From contig NZ_FOOK01000018.1 of the NCBI RefSeq assembly GCF_900113175.1, forward strand, positions 1-64,000: a stretch of DNA of 64,000 nucleotides. Reading direction: 5' to 3'. The number at the start of each line of letters is the position of its first letter. Within the stretch, counting starts at the first letter, position 1. This DNA is from Planifilum fulgidum (GTDB lineage Bacteria; Bacillota; Bacilli; Thermoactinomycetales; DSM-44946). This document shows positions 28,092 through 36,674 of the stretch, piece by piece. The position numbers and the translations under genes are program-made. The notes beneath the pieces are model-generated. The model saw only the letters and a program-made list of their open reading frames with translations. It was not told where the DNA came from and made no database searches.

Positions 28092-29216
28092 TTGAAAATT
28101 TCCCGGATCGATGTGTTCCCGTTGCGACTGCCGATGAAACAAAACTTTTTGATCACCGGCGGTTCCGTGGGAGGAGTGGATCAGGGGGCGCCCCATGTGT
28201 ACGTGCGGGTGGTGGACGACCAGGGAGTGGAAGGATGGGGAGAGGCGCGTCCCAGCCATCGATGGAGCGACGAGACGCTGGAGTCGGTGGTGACCACCCT
28301 AAGGCGATACATCGCTCCCGCGCTGACGGGCGTGGATGCGGAGGACCTCGAGACGGTGCATCGGATCATGAACCGGGAAATCAAGGGCGCGCTCGGCATC
28401 GGCCAGCCCATCGCCAAAGCGGCGGTGGACACGGCCCTCCACGATCTGATCGGCAAAGGGCGGAACGTCCGCCTGTCCGGATTGTGGTTGGGTCCCTTCC
28501 GGGACACCCTCCGCCTCTCGTATCTGATCAGCACCCCCGATCCGGAGGAGGCGGCGGAAAAGGCGCGGCATGCCCGGGAAGCGGGTTTTCGGGGAGTGGA
28601 TGTCAAGATCGGGCTGGATCCCCGCCGGGACGTCGAGGTGCTGGAAGCGGTGAAGGCGGCGGCGCCGGATCTGTTTTTCCGGGTGGACGCCAACCAGGCG
28701 TACACCCTGCCCCAGGCGGTCCGGCTGGCCAAGCGGATGGAAGCGTTGGGGGTGGACGTCTTTGAACAGCCCCTGCCGGCCGGCGATCTGTTTGGCCACG
28801 CCGAACTGCGCCGCAAGATCCACCTGCCCGTGGCGTTGGACGAAAGCGTCTGGACGCCCGGCGATGTGATCCGGGCGGTTCGCCTTGGGGCCTGCGACGC
28901 GATCGTGGTCAAATGCACCAAGATGGGCGGGCTGAGCGGCGCGAAGCGGTGCGGCGAGATCGCCCGGGAAGCCGGATTGGAGCTGTTGGGGGGCGGGCTG
29001 ACGGAATCCAGCCTGGGACTTGCGGCCAGCGCCCACCTGTTCAACTATCTGGGAATTGAAACCCCCGTCGATCTGAACGGCCCCTTTTTCCTGAAGGAGG
29101 ATCCCGTGAGGGAAGGGCCGCAGATTCTGCAGGGAGGAACGGTCCGCCTCCCGGACCGCCCCGGGATCGGATGCCGGGTGGAGGAGGCGGATGTGGAGCG
29201 GTATCTGGCGGAGTGA
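28092..29216 (+). CDS. Enolase-superfamily enzyme (mandelate racemase/muconate lactonizing type)
   Basis: 374 residues in two domains: an N-terminal capping domain (about 1-125) and a TIM barrel. Metal ligands are visible as the Asp in FRVDANQAYTLP, the Glu in FEQPLPAGD and the Asp in ALDESVWTPGD. The Lys of DVKIG and of VKCTKMGG sit where the general bases occur, the muconate-cycloisomerase subgroup pattern. It could be a sugar-acid dehydratase, dipeptide epimerase or lactonizing enzyme. TTG 28092 is eight bases after AAAAAGGAG. It is transcribed away from the lyase. Confidence 0.85.
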   Translation: MKISRIDVFPLRLPMKQNFLITGGSVGGVDQGAPHVYVRVVDDQGVEGWGEARPSHRWSDETLESVVTTLRRYIAPALTGVDAEDLETVHRIMNREIKGALGIGQPIAKAAVDTALHDLIGKGRNVRLSGLWLGPFRDTLRLSYLISTPDPEEAAEKARHAREAGFRGVDVKIGLDPRRDVEVLEAVKAAAPDLFFRVDANQAYTLPQAVRLAKRMEALGVDVFEQPLPAGDLFGHAELRRKIHLPVALDESVWTPGDVIRAVRLGACDAIVVKCTKMGGLSGAKRCGEIAREAGLELLGGGLTESSLGLAASAHLFNYLGIETPVDLNGPFFLKEDPVREGPQILQGGTVRLPDRPGIGCRVEEADVERYLAE

Positions 29217-29943
29217 TGGGGCAAAACCCGAAAAAATTCCGGCCGATGCGTCCCGCGCATGGACGGCGGGGACGCGCCGGCCTTTTTTGTGGCCGGAAAT
29301 CCGGGGTGGGCTTCCTTTCCGCTGGCAAGGGGATCCGGCCGAAAATGGCGGGAGGTGGCGTGGACAGCCTCCTTTCCCGACCAGGCGGCTGTGAAAGGAT
29401 CTTTGGAGAAAATGAGAAAAAAGCGCCGGGTGACGGCGATGGCCCGGACGACCCGGCGGTTCCGCCGGACGGAGCCTCCTTTTCGGTGATCCGGGGGACG
29501 CCCCCTGACGGTCCGGTTGTTCATCTTGTGTGACGGTCTTGCGGTGATCGGGATCGCCTGGTTCCGATCACCGCCGCCGTGATCGGCTTTTTCACGGAGT
29601 GGGAGCACTGCGGAAACGGTCCGGGTGACCGATTCCTTTTTCAGGGAGAAGAGGGAAGCGGCCGGGCGGTCATGCGGCGCGCTATCTTCCGGTCCGGACC
29701 GGGGCCGGATTGTGGAGGCGGGCCCTCCGCCTTCCGGATTTTCACCGCTCCCCGGGAAGGCCGGCTCAAGGGGTTTCCGGAGATGATGCTGACGGGCGGA
29801 TGAGCCCGGGCTGCAGGGGGCATCCGGCGGGTTTAGACGTCCGCTCGCGGGAAAGGGTCGGGATTGAAGGCCGGGGTTTCATCCCGAAGGGTCAAAGCCG
29901 GGCGCCGTTTCAACCCGCGGCCTTTCACCACGCCGTTTTGCGC
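29217..29943. other. Gene-free GC-rich region with one terminator
   Basis: A long helix, GGCCG-AT-GCGTCCCGC paired with GCGGGGACGC-GC-CGGCC, then TTTTTTG, lies at about 29240-29287 and should end the enolase-family transcript. The remaining 650 bases hold only GC-driven open frames without ribosome sites; they may be degenerate DNA. Confidence 0.55.
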
Positions 29944-30774
29944 TCATTTCAGTCCCGACAGGGCAATTCCCTGGGTGAAATACCGTTGGAAAAACAGGTA
30001 GACCAGGAATGTGGGGATGAAGGATATGGCCGCGCTGGCCATCTGCAGACCGAAGTTCCCCTCTTTGCCCAGCAGCGTGGCCAACCCGACGGTCAAGGGA
30101 TACATTTCTTCCGAGTTGGTGAAGATCAGCGGAGTGAAAAGGTCGTTCCAGTTGCCGATAAAGGCGAAGGTTCCGACCGCCGCCATTGCCGGCTTGGACA
30201 AGGGGAGAATGACGTGGAAAAAGATCTTGAGGTCGCCGGCCCCGTCCATCTTGGCCGCGTCATCCAGTTCCCTGGGGATCGACTGCATAAACTGGCGCAT
30301 GAGAAACACACCCAGAATGCCCCACAACTCCGGAATGATGAACACCCAATACGTGTTGATCCACCCCAGCCATGAAAACAGGATGTAATTGGGAATGATC
30401 AGCATCTGCCTCGGCACCATGATGATGGCCATCAGAATCCAGAATATCGTTTCCTTCCAGGGAAAATCCTTTCGCGCAAAGATGTATCCGATCAGGGTGC
30501 AGAAGAACACCTGGGATGCGACGGGAACGACCGTGATGATCACCGAATTGAGAAACCAGCGGAGGAACGATTCTTCCCGGAGGATGACGGTATAGTTGTC
30601 CCAGGTGAAATCCCGCGGAATCCAGAAAAGGGGATCTGCGACGAACTCCGGAATATCGTTGAAGGATCCGCCCAGCATGACGAGAAACGGGCCGAAGTAA
30701 ACCGCGGCGAAAAGGGCCAGAAGAAGGTAGAGGGCTGTTTTTTTCAGGGGGCCGGTCAACGTGTGTTTCGGCAA
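29944..30774 (-). CDS. Carbohydrate ABC transporter permease (MalG type)
   Basis: 276 residues with six membrane segments. The EAA loop, RELDDAAKMDGAGDLKIFFH then VILPLSKPA, near residue 185 contacts the ATPase. Length and pattern fit the CUT1 family, which imports oligosaccharides. It is the last gene of the minus-strand operon, 39 bp after the first permease. No ATP-binding subunit is encoded nearby, so a shared MsmX-type ATPase is expected. Confidence 0.93.
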   Translation of the reverse strand: MPKHTLTGPLKKTALYLLLALFAAVYFGPFLVMLGGSFNDIPEFVADPLFWIPRDFTWDNYTVILREESFLRWFLNSVIITVVPVASQVFFCTLIGYIFARKDFPWKETIFWILMAIIMVPRQMLIIPNYILFSWLGWINTYWVFIIPELWGILGVFLMRQFMQSIPRELDDAAKMDGAGDLKIFFHVILPLSKPAMAAVGTFAFIGNWNDLFTPLIFTNSEEMYPLTVGLATLLGKEGNFGLQMASAAISFIPTFLVYLFFQRYFTQGIALSGLK

Positions 30775-30812
30775 CGATGGGTCCTCCTTTCAGGGGCTTG
30801 TCGATCGGGATT

Positions 30813-31743
30813 TTAATAAAAGCTGATTTCCCTGCCGAGGAATTTTCGCTGAATCAGGGAGACGGACAGGATGATCATGAAGAGCAGGTAGGCGAGGACG
30901 CTGGCGTAACCCAGCTGAAGAAATTGAAATCCCGTCTGGTACATGTAATAGACGATGGTCGTGGTGGCGTAATTGGGTCCGCCGTCCGTCAGGAGAAACG
31001 CGGAATCAAACACTTGGAACGATCCGATGGTCGTCACCACCGCCACATAAAAATGGGTCGGTTTGAGCAGGGGAAACGTGATGTACCAGAACCGGCGCCA
31101 GCCCGTGGCTCCGTCGATGGCCGCCGCTTCGTACAGATGATCGGGGATCCCTTTCAAGCCGGCCAGATAATAGATCATCATCCCTCCCGACACTTTAAAA
31201 ACACTGAGCATCGCCAAAACGATCAATGCCAGCCGCTCGTCGGAGAAATAAACTTGCGGCGGGATGCCGAACCAACCGAGGATGTAATTGACGATCCCGT
31301 CCTCGGACCCTTTGAACAGCCAGGCCCAAATCCCGGCGATCACCACAAAGGAGGTGACGACGGGCAAAAAAAAAGATCCCCTTGAAGAATCCCGCTCCGT
31401 GAAGCTTCTGGTGAACAAGCAGGGCGAGGATCAGGCCCATCGCCATCGTCGGCACCACGTAATACAGGGTGAACAGCGTGGTATTCCACAGGGAGCGCCA
31501 AGCCAAGTCGTCGGAGATCAGCCGCTCCCAGTTTTTCAGACCGACGAATTCCGGCTCCCCGATGATCGGCCAGTTCATGAAACTGAGCAAGAAGCTTCCG
31601 ATGAGAGGGAGGGCTTGAAAAATCAGAAAATGGACCAATACGGGAATCATCACGATATACACCAGCGCATTTTTCCGCCACTCTTTTTTCAGCCGCTCCA
31701 CCCAAGAGGCGCGGGCGGACAAGGGGATCCGTTCCATCCGCAT
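30813..31743 (-). pseudogene. Carbohydrate ABC transporter permease (MalF type), frameshifted
   Basis: The first 120 codons (ATG 31743) encode WRKNALVYIVMIPVLVHFLI and the next helices up to KLHGAGFFKGI. The rest, FFLPVVTSFVVIAGIWAWLF to the EAA loop (LYEAAAIDGATGWRRFWYIT) and the C-terminus, is in another frame that ends at 30813. The break is a run of nine A (31366-31374, T on the coding strand); eight would restore a complete 310-residue permease. Real mutation, slippage-dependent expression or a homopolymer error are all possible. Confidence 0.8.
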
Positions 31744-31838
31744 CCTCCTTCCACGATGACGTTCCTTGAAGTGGAGAGGCCGCTCCCGCGCATGTCGGTT
31801 GAAACCGGAGCGGCCATTTTGTTTTCGGGGACCGAAGA

Positions 31839-33106
31839 TCAGGAGCCGTTTTGTTCAATGGTCTGCCGGATGCTTTTTTCCAGCTCCGACAAGGCTTGAT
31901 CCACCGATGCCTTGCCGGTCATCACCTGTTGATAGCTGGCTTTCACCGCGGGAATGATCTGGCGGGCCACCGGGTGCAGCACGCCGGGTCGGGTCAGCTT
32001 GGATTGTTCAACCAGCATCTCCATCACCGGATCGCCTTTGTATAAGTCGGCGGCCGATTTCCGAGGAGGAATGTAACCGGCCATTTTGCAGAATTGGCTC
32101 ATGTTCTCTTTGTTGGTCAACAATTTGATGAACTCGGCCGCCAGTTCCTTGTTTTTGCTGTTTCCCGGAATGACGTAAAAGCCGGTGGTGCCGAAAGTCG
32201 CCTGCTCTTTGTCCTTCAATATCGGACCCAGTTTCCATTCAAACTCGGGGGGTTGATCCTTGAAGATCGCGGCAAAGTTGTTGGGACCGATGAAGACGGC
32301 CAATTTCCCGGCGAGAAACTCTTGGATGCCGGTATTGGCGGCCGTCGGGCTGTCTTTGCTGATATATCCCTTTTTGTACATGTCGGATATCAGCCGGTAA
32401 GTTTTTTTCGCTTCTTCGCTGTTGATCATCACATTCCCCTGTTCGTCGACGACGTCTCCGCCTGCCTGCCACAGCCAGGGATACAGTCTTTCGTTCGGCG
32501 AGCCTCCTCCTTCAAAATTGAGCAAGAATTTTTTCTTTTCCTTCAGCTTCGGCCCCAAGGCGATCAATTCGTCCCATGTCTCGGGGAGATCGTCGGGGTT
32601 TGCGCCGATCTCCTTGAGAAGATCCACGTTGTAATAGTTGGTGACCACGCTTTGGAGGATGGGCAGTCCGTACAATTTCCCTTCATGCCGGGCGGCCGCC
32701 AAGGCGTTGTCGTTGAAATCCCGGAGATCGTTTTTGTCGAGATACTCGTCCATCGGGGCCAGGATTCCTTTCGCCTTGTAGTCCACCATCATGTCGGGAA
32801 TGGCATAAAACACATCCGGTCCGCTGTTGGAGGAGATGGCCGTGAGAATTTTCTCCTCCCGGTTTCCCCAGGGAAGTACCTGCAGGTTGACTTTTACCCC
32901 GGGATGTTTTTTCTCGAATTCGGCGATGACTTTTTTCCAAAATTCATCTTCCTGGTTGTTCAGTTTCTCCCCGCCGAGGAAGGGATGGGTCCAGATTTCA
33001 GTTCGGTTTGCCCGGAGTCGGAAGAGGACGGAGAACACCCGGAAAACAGGGTCAGCAACATGGCGAACATCATCAAGACGATTGCCCGTTTGCCCCCAAA
33101 CATCAT
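31839..33106 (-). CDS. Sugar-binding lipoprotein of the ABC transporter, frame break after the signal
   Basis: The mature domain (about 380 residues) is a CUT1-type solute-binding protein: DEFWKKVIAEFEKKHPGVKV, WGNREEKILTAISSNSGPDV and a C-terminal helical region. Its own frame lacks a secretion signal. The adjacent frame from ATG 33106 (AAGGGGG upstream) gives FGGKRAIVLMMFAMLLTLFS with lipobox LFSGC and joins the mature frame near 33000 if one base is restored. So the gene is broken at the signal/mature junction as read. It stands between dppA and the permeases. Confidence 0.8.
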
Positions 33107-33297
33107 TCTGTTCCCCCTTGATTCTAAATGGTTCCGGTTTGGCGGACCAATCTCCGCGCCAGCGAGGCTCCGAATGGATCGAAAATTTTGATTTCGGACG
33201 GCTGCAGATCAATTATAGGGCATCGGGCATGATCCACAAAATGTCCAAAATATTTTTTCAAAGAACCCGCGAACTTTGCCTCGCCCCGGACGCATCA

Positions 33298-34095
33298 TCA
33301 TCCGGCCCAAAGTCTCTCCTTCAGCAGGGTTTCCATATCGTCCGCGTAAATGGCCACTTTGGTTTCCGAAAGGATGCGGCAATATTTCTTGTTTCGGTAT
33401 GGCTCAATCTGGTTGGGGCGGACAAATTCAAAGATGGCTTCATAGGGCGGATCCAGTTTGAAGGGCCGAATTCCCTCCATGTGGGTGACGGCGTAAGCCG
33501 CCGCCTCTTTGATTTTTTCCCGGGCCTTTTCCGGCTGGAGACAGAGGGCGCTGGTCTCTTTGATCGCTTTTTTGACGGCACAGGTGTGTATGCCGGGAAT
33601 GATTCGCCTGATTTCTTCGCAAGCCGCTCGGTCTCCGCTCAAAAAGATGGTGGGGATGTCGTATATTCCCGCCCTTAAGGCATTGATTCCCGCCTCTCCG
33701 ATCGGTGTGCCGTTGAGGGTCAGGGACAGGATGTTTTTGCTGCTGAAGGTGTGGGCCAAGGCGGCCCCGGGGGTTCCCTTCATTGCGTGCTGGCCGATCA
33801 TCAGGAAGGCGTCGAAGGGACCGTCGTCGATTCCGAACATCGGATCCAAGGGCCTTCCCATGATCAACTGGGCTTCCCTGTGCAGCAGCTCGATGTCGAT
33901 GCCTCCTGGACCGTGGCCGTCGCAAACGATGATCTCGTGGTTTCCGGTGCTCAGGATCCCTTCGATGGCGGCGTTGACCTCCAGCGTGGTCAACCGCATG
34001 GCTTTTTCGTAATGGACGCCTCCGGGGCTGCAATCTTTCTCATAGTCGACCACGCCGCTGACGCCTTCCATGTCGGTCATGATATAAAAGCGCAT
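33298..34095 (-). CDS. M55-family D-aminopeptidase (DppA-like)
   Basis: 265 residues. The start RFYIMTDMEGVSGVVDYEKD has the Asp-x-Glu zinc ligands of M55 peptidases. CDGHGPGG and IGQHAMKGTPGAALAHTF carry the conserved His residues, and IGEAGINA the last acidic ligand. DppA of Bacillus removes D-amino acids from peptides as a self-compartmentalised decamer. Placement between a regulator and a sugar transporter is unusual and suggests a peptide- or amide-linked sugar as substrate (inference). ATG 34095 has GAGGGGAAG upstream. Confidence 0.85.
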   Translation of the reverse strand: MRFYIMTDMEGVSGVVDYEKDCSPGGVHYEKAMRLTTLEVNAAIEGILSTGNHEIIVCDGHGPGGIDIELLHREAQLIMGRPLDPMFGIDDGPFDAFLMIGQHAMKGTPGAALAHTFSSKNILSLTLNGTPIGEAGINALRAGIYDIPTIFLSGDRAACEEIRRIIPGIHTCAVKKAIKETSALCLQPEKAREKIKEAAAYAVTHMEGIRPFKLDPPYEAIFEFVRPNQIEPYRNKKYCRILSETKVAIYADDMETLLKERLWAG

Positions 34096-34171
34096 GGAAT
34101 CTTCCCCTCTCATCGGTGGATTTCGGGAAAATCAGGGTTCATCCGCGAAGATTGAGGGCGTCGGGACCTGC

Positions 34172-35566
34172 TCACCCGTGCGGGTCGCCGGTTACGGCGC
34201 GTTTTTTCTTCAGGAGGTTCCGCTTTCGCATCAGTTCCTGGACGAAGGTCAGGCGGTAGATTTGCCGGGGTCGGCCTTTGGTGGACACTTTCTCCTCCCC
34301 GACGATTTCCACCAGCCGGGCGTCGATCCACTGCAGCAGGATCCGGTGGGCGCTGCGAATCGTGACGCCCAGCACCGCGGCCAGTTCGTGGGCGGTGTAG
34401 TCCGTTTTTCCGTCCCGGGCGATCTGGGCGGCCAACTTGCTCATGTAGATGGCGGACATGCCCGCTTTTTCCGCTTCCCGCAGCAGGGTTTCGTCGGTGA
34501 CGGAGAGTTCGTAAATCATCGGATGGGTCATCTCCACCGGGCCGATGACGCTGCGGTCCTCCCGCACAATAAAGCAGATGTTGCCCCCGAATTCGACGGA
34601 CTGCCGGAGGGCCATCCGGGCGTGGGTCCCCGCGTCCGTGGCCGATCGGCCGAAGCCGATGCCGATGCTCAGGGTGATGCCCAGGGAGCGATGGGTGTCC
34701 TCCAGGAGGGGAAGATACTTATAGCCCCGGGTTTCCCGCTCGAAGACGCCGCGGGTGGTGAAGAAAAGGTATTCTCCTCCCCCCAGGTTGGTCAGATGCC
34801 CGTCCAGGTGTTTCACATAGTCCAGCAGCAGCCGGTGAAGGTCCAACTCCAGCCGCTGAATGTCGTGCTCGTAGGAAAACTGGCCGGCGATCTTCCGGTA
34901 GTTGTCGATCTGGATCAGGCCCACCACGATTTGCGCCTCTTTGTTCCGGCGGGTCTCGGTGGACAGCAGGGCCCTCTCCAAAGCCACGATCAAGTCCTGC
35001 AGAGTGGGAGTGACCCATTCGTGGGGGATGTTCTCCTTTTCCATCTCCTTGGCGACGGCGTGGATGCCGGTCATCGCCGCGCAGTGCGGATGGCTGAGGG
35101 CGTATTTTCGGTGGAAGCGGACAATCTCTTCCACCGGCGCCGTGGGCGGACCTTGGAAATAGGCGGCCTCGCGGTTGTTTTCCCCCAGTTCCCCCAGGAT
35201 TTGCTCCACGTATCGCTTGGGAACGGAATCCACGGAAAGTATTTGGGCGCCGTGCAGGCTCCGGAGCCGGAAGAGGGAGCGGTACAGACCCGTTCCCATC
35301 AGGGGGACGTAGTGGGCGGGCACCTTGAACTGAAGGCGGTCCTGGGCCAGTTTGTACCCCCGGTATTCCGGAAACAGAAGGACTTCGACGGTATCCATCA
35401 GCTCCGACACGGCGTCCGTCAGCTCCTCCTCGGAAGAGAGGGGACGCAGGTGGGGCACGAAGGTGGGAAAGGATTTCAGCGCCTCCTCGGTGCGGTCCAC
35501 CAGCGGTTTGGGTCCGATAACGCCGATGGCGATGACGGAATCTCCGGTGGTGAAGGGTTCGCTCAT
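34172..35566 (-). CDS. One-component regulator: sensor, GGDEF-like core, winged helix
   Basis: 464 residues. An N-terminal alpha/beta domain (about 8-190: AIGVIGPKPLVDRTEEALKS) is followed by a GGDEF-like domain (about 240-365). The latter keeps VGLIQIDNYRKIAGQF, LTNLGGGEYLFFTT and LSIGIGFG, but GGGEY replaces GGDEF, so diguanylate synthesis is unlikely. The C-terminus (about 385-450) is a winged helix: YTAHELAAVLGVTIRSAHRI and RPRQIYRLTF. PucR/CdaR-type regulators share the middle fold but use another HTH. ATG 35566 follows AGGAGGAG. It is first gene of the dppA-transporter operon, divergent from the oxidoreductase. Confidence 0.65.
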   Translation of the reverse strand: MSEPFTTGDSVIAIGVIGPKPLVDRTEEALKSFPTFVPHLRPLSSEEELTDAVSELMDTVEVLLFPEYRGYKLAQDRLQFKVPAHYVPLMGTGLYRSLFRLRSLHGAQILSVDSVPKRYVEQILGELGENNREAAYFQGPPTAPVEEIVRFHRKYALSHPHCAAMTGIHAVAKEMEKENIPHEWVTPTLQDLIVALERALLSTETRRNKEAQIVVGLIQIDNYRKIAGQFSYEHDIQRLELDLHRLLLDYVKHLDGHLTNLGGGEYLFFTTRGVFERETRGYKYLPLLEDTHRSLGITLSIGIGFGRSATDAGTHARMALRQSVEFGGNICFIVREDRSVIGPVEMTHPMIYELSVTDETLLREAEKAGMSAIYMSKLAAQIARDGKTDYTAHELAAVLGVTIRSAHRILLQWIDARLVEIVGEEKVSTKGRPRQIYRLTFVQELMRKRNLLKKKRAVTGDPHG

Positions 35567-35605
35567 GGACTTCTCCTCCTGAAGCCGGGATGGTGATCGA
35601 ATAAA

Positions 35606-35627
35606 AAGACAATTAATCGACTTGTCT
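35606..35627. promoter_or_regulatory. 22-bp operator, copy A
   Basis: AAGACAATTAA-TC-GACTTGTCT, with AGACAA/TTGTCT as inverted half-sites. It differs from copy B (49312-49333) only in the central TC/AA. The last six bases, TTGTCT, serve as the -35 box of the plus-strand promoter. Confidence 0.7.
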
Positions 35628-35651
35628 ATAAAATAAAACATTTCGTATAAT
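35622..35651 (+). promoter_or_regulatory. Promoter of the 35752 oxidoreductase gene
   Basis: TTGTCT (35622-35627), 18-base spacer, TATAAT (35646-35651). A hairpin AATCGT-CAC-ACGATT at 35676-35690 lies in the leader, which is about 95 nt long. Confidence 0.65.
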
Positions 35652-35751
35652 AATTGCAAATGTACAAAAAAAATAAATCGTCACACGATTATCTTTCATT
35701 TCCGTCAATTTTTGAATTTTTTCGCCCTTAAAGGGGATTTGGGGGGATGAC

Positions 35752-36672
35752 ATGACGTTGATCGAAATCGGGATGATCGGTTTGGACACCTCCCATTGCA
35801 CGGCCTTTGCCCGGCTGTTGAATGATCCGGCCGACGAATTTCACGTGCCGGGGGGAAGAGTGACCGTCGCCTATCCCGGCGGTTCCACGGATTTTGAGCT
35901 GAGCCGGTCCCGGGTGGCTGGAATCACCGCGGAGCTGAAGGAACATTACGGCGTCCGCATCGTTTCCTCTCCGGAAGCGGTGGCGGAGCAGTCGGACGCC
36001 ATCCTCCTGACGGCTGTCGACGGGCGCCTTCATCCGGAGCTTTTCCGGCGGATCGCCCCCTATAAGAAGCCGGTTTTCATCGACAAGCCCTTCGCCGTCA
36101 GCTTCCGGGACGCGCGGGAGATGGTCCGCATTGCGGAAAGGCATGGGATTCCCCTGATGAGCGCCTCCGCCCTCCGGTATGCGGAACCCTTGGCGGAGGC
36201 CTTGGAGAGCGTAAAAGAGCCGTACGGCTGCGACTGTTTCGGCCCGATGGCGCTCGAGCCGACCCAGCCCGGGCTCTTTTGGTACGGCATTCACGGTGTG
36301 GAAATGATGTACGCCGCGCTGGGGGCCGGATGCGTGCGGGTGAGGGTCGTCTCCCATCCCCGGCAGGATGTGGTGGTCGGGGAATGGGAGGACGGCCGGA
36401 TCGGGACGTACCGGGGAAACCGGGAGGGAAATTCGGCTTTCGGGGCGCTGATTCACGGCAAAATGGGATCCGTGTTCGCGGATGTGACCCGGAGCCGCAA
36501 ACCCTATTACGCCGCGTTGTTGGAGCAGGTGATGGCGATGTTTCGATCGGGCACGCCGCCTTTGAATGTGGGGGAGACGCTGGAGATCATCCGGTTCATC
36601 GAGGCGGCCAACGAAAGCAGGACCACGGGGAAAGCGGTGGAGTTGGATCTTACGAGGCGTGAGGGGGGATAA
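35752..36672 (+). CDS. Gfo/Idh/MocA-family oxidoreductase (1)
   Basis: 306 residues. The N-terminal Rossmann domain starts IEIGMIGLDTSHCTAFARLL, lacking the classic GxGxxG but matching a known branch with G-L-D-T-S-H. FIDKPFAVSFRDAREMV holds the EKP-like motif (DKP) whose Lys is catalytic in the family. The C-terminal substrate domain is short. These enzymes oxidise or reduce sugars with NAD(P). It is first gene of the long plus-strand series, behind operator A. GGGGGGATG precedes ATG 35752. Confidence 0.82.
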   Translation: MTLIEIGMIGLDTSHCTAFARLLNDPADEFHVPGGRVTVAYPGGSTDFELSRSRVAGITAELKEHYGVRIVSSPEAVAEQSDAILLTAVDGRLHPELFRRIAPYKKPVFIDKPFAVSFRDAREMVRIAERHGIPLMSASALRYAEPLAEALESVKEPYGCDCFGPMALEPTQPGLFWYGIHGVEMMYAALGAGCVRVRVVSHPRQDVVVGEWEDGRIGTYRGNREGNSAFGALIHGKMGSVFADVTRSRKPYYAALLEQVMAMFRSGTPPLNVGETLEIIRFIEAANESRTTGKAVELDLTRREGG

Positions 36673-36674
36673 AC

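Noticed and set aside
34719-35612. Alternative minus frame over the regulator
   Set aside because: Arg/Pro/Gly-rich shadow; the main frame has a recognisable winged helix.
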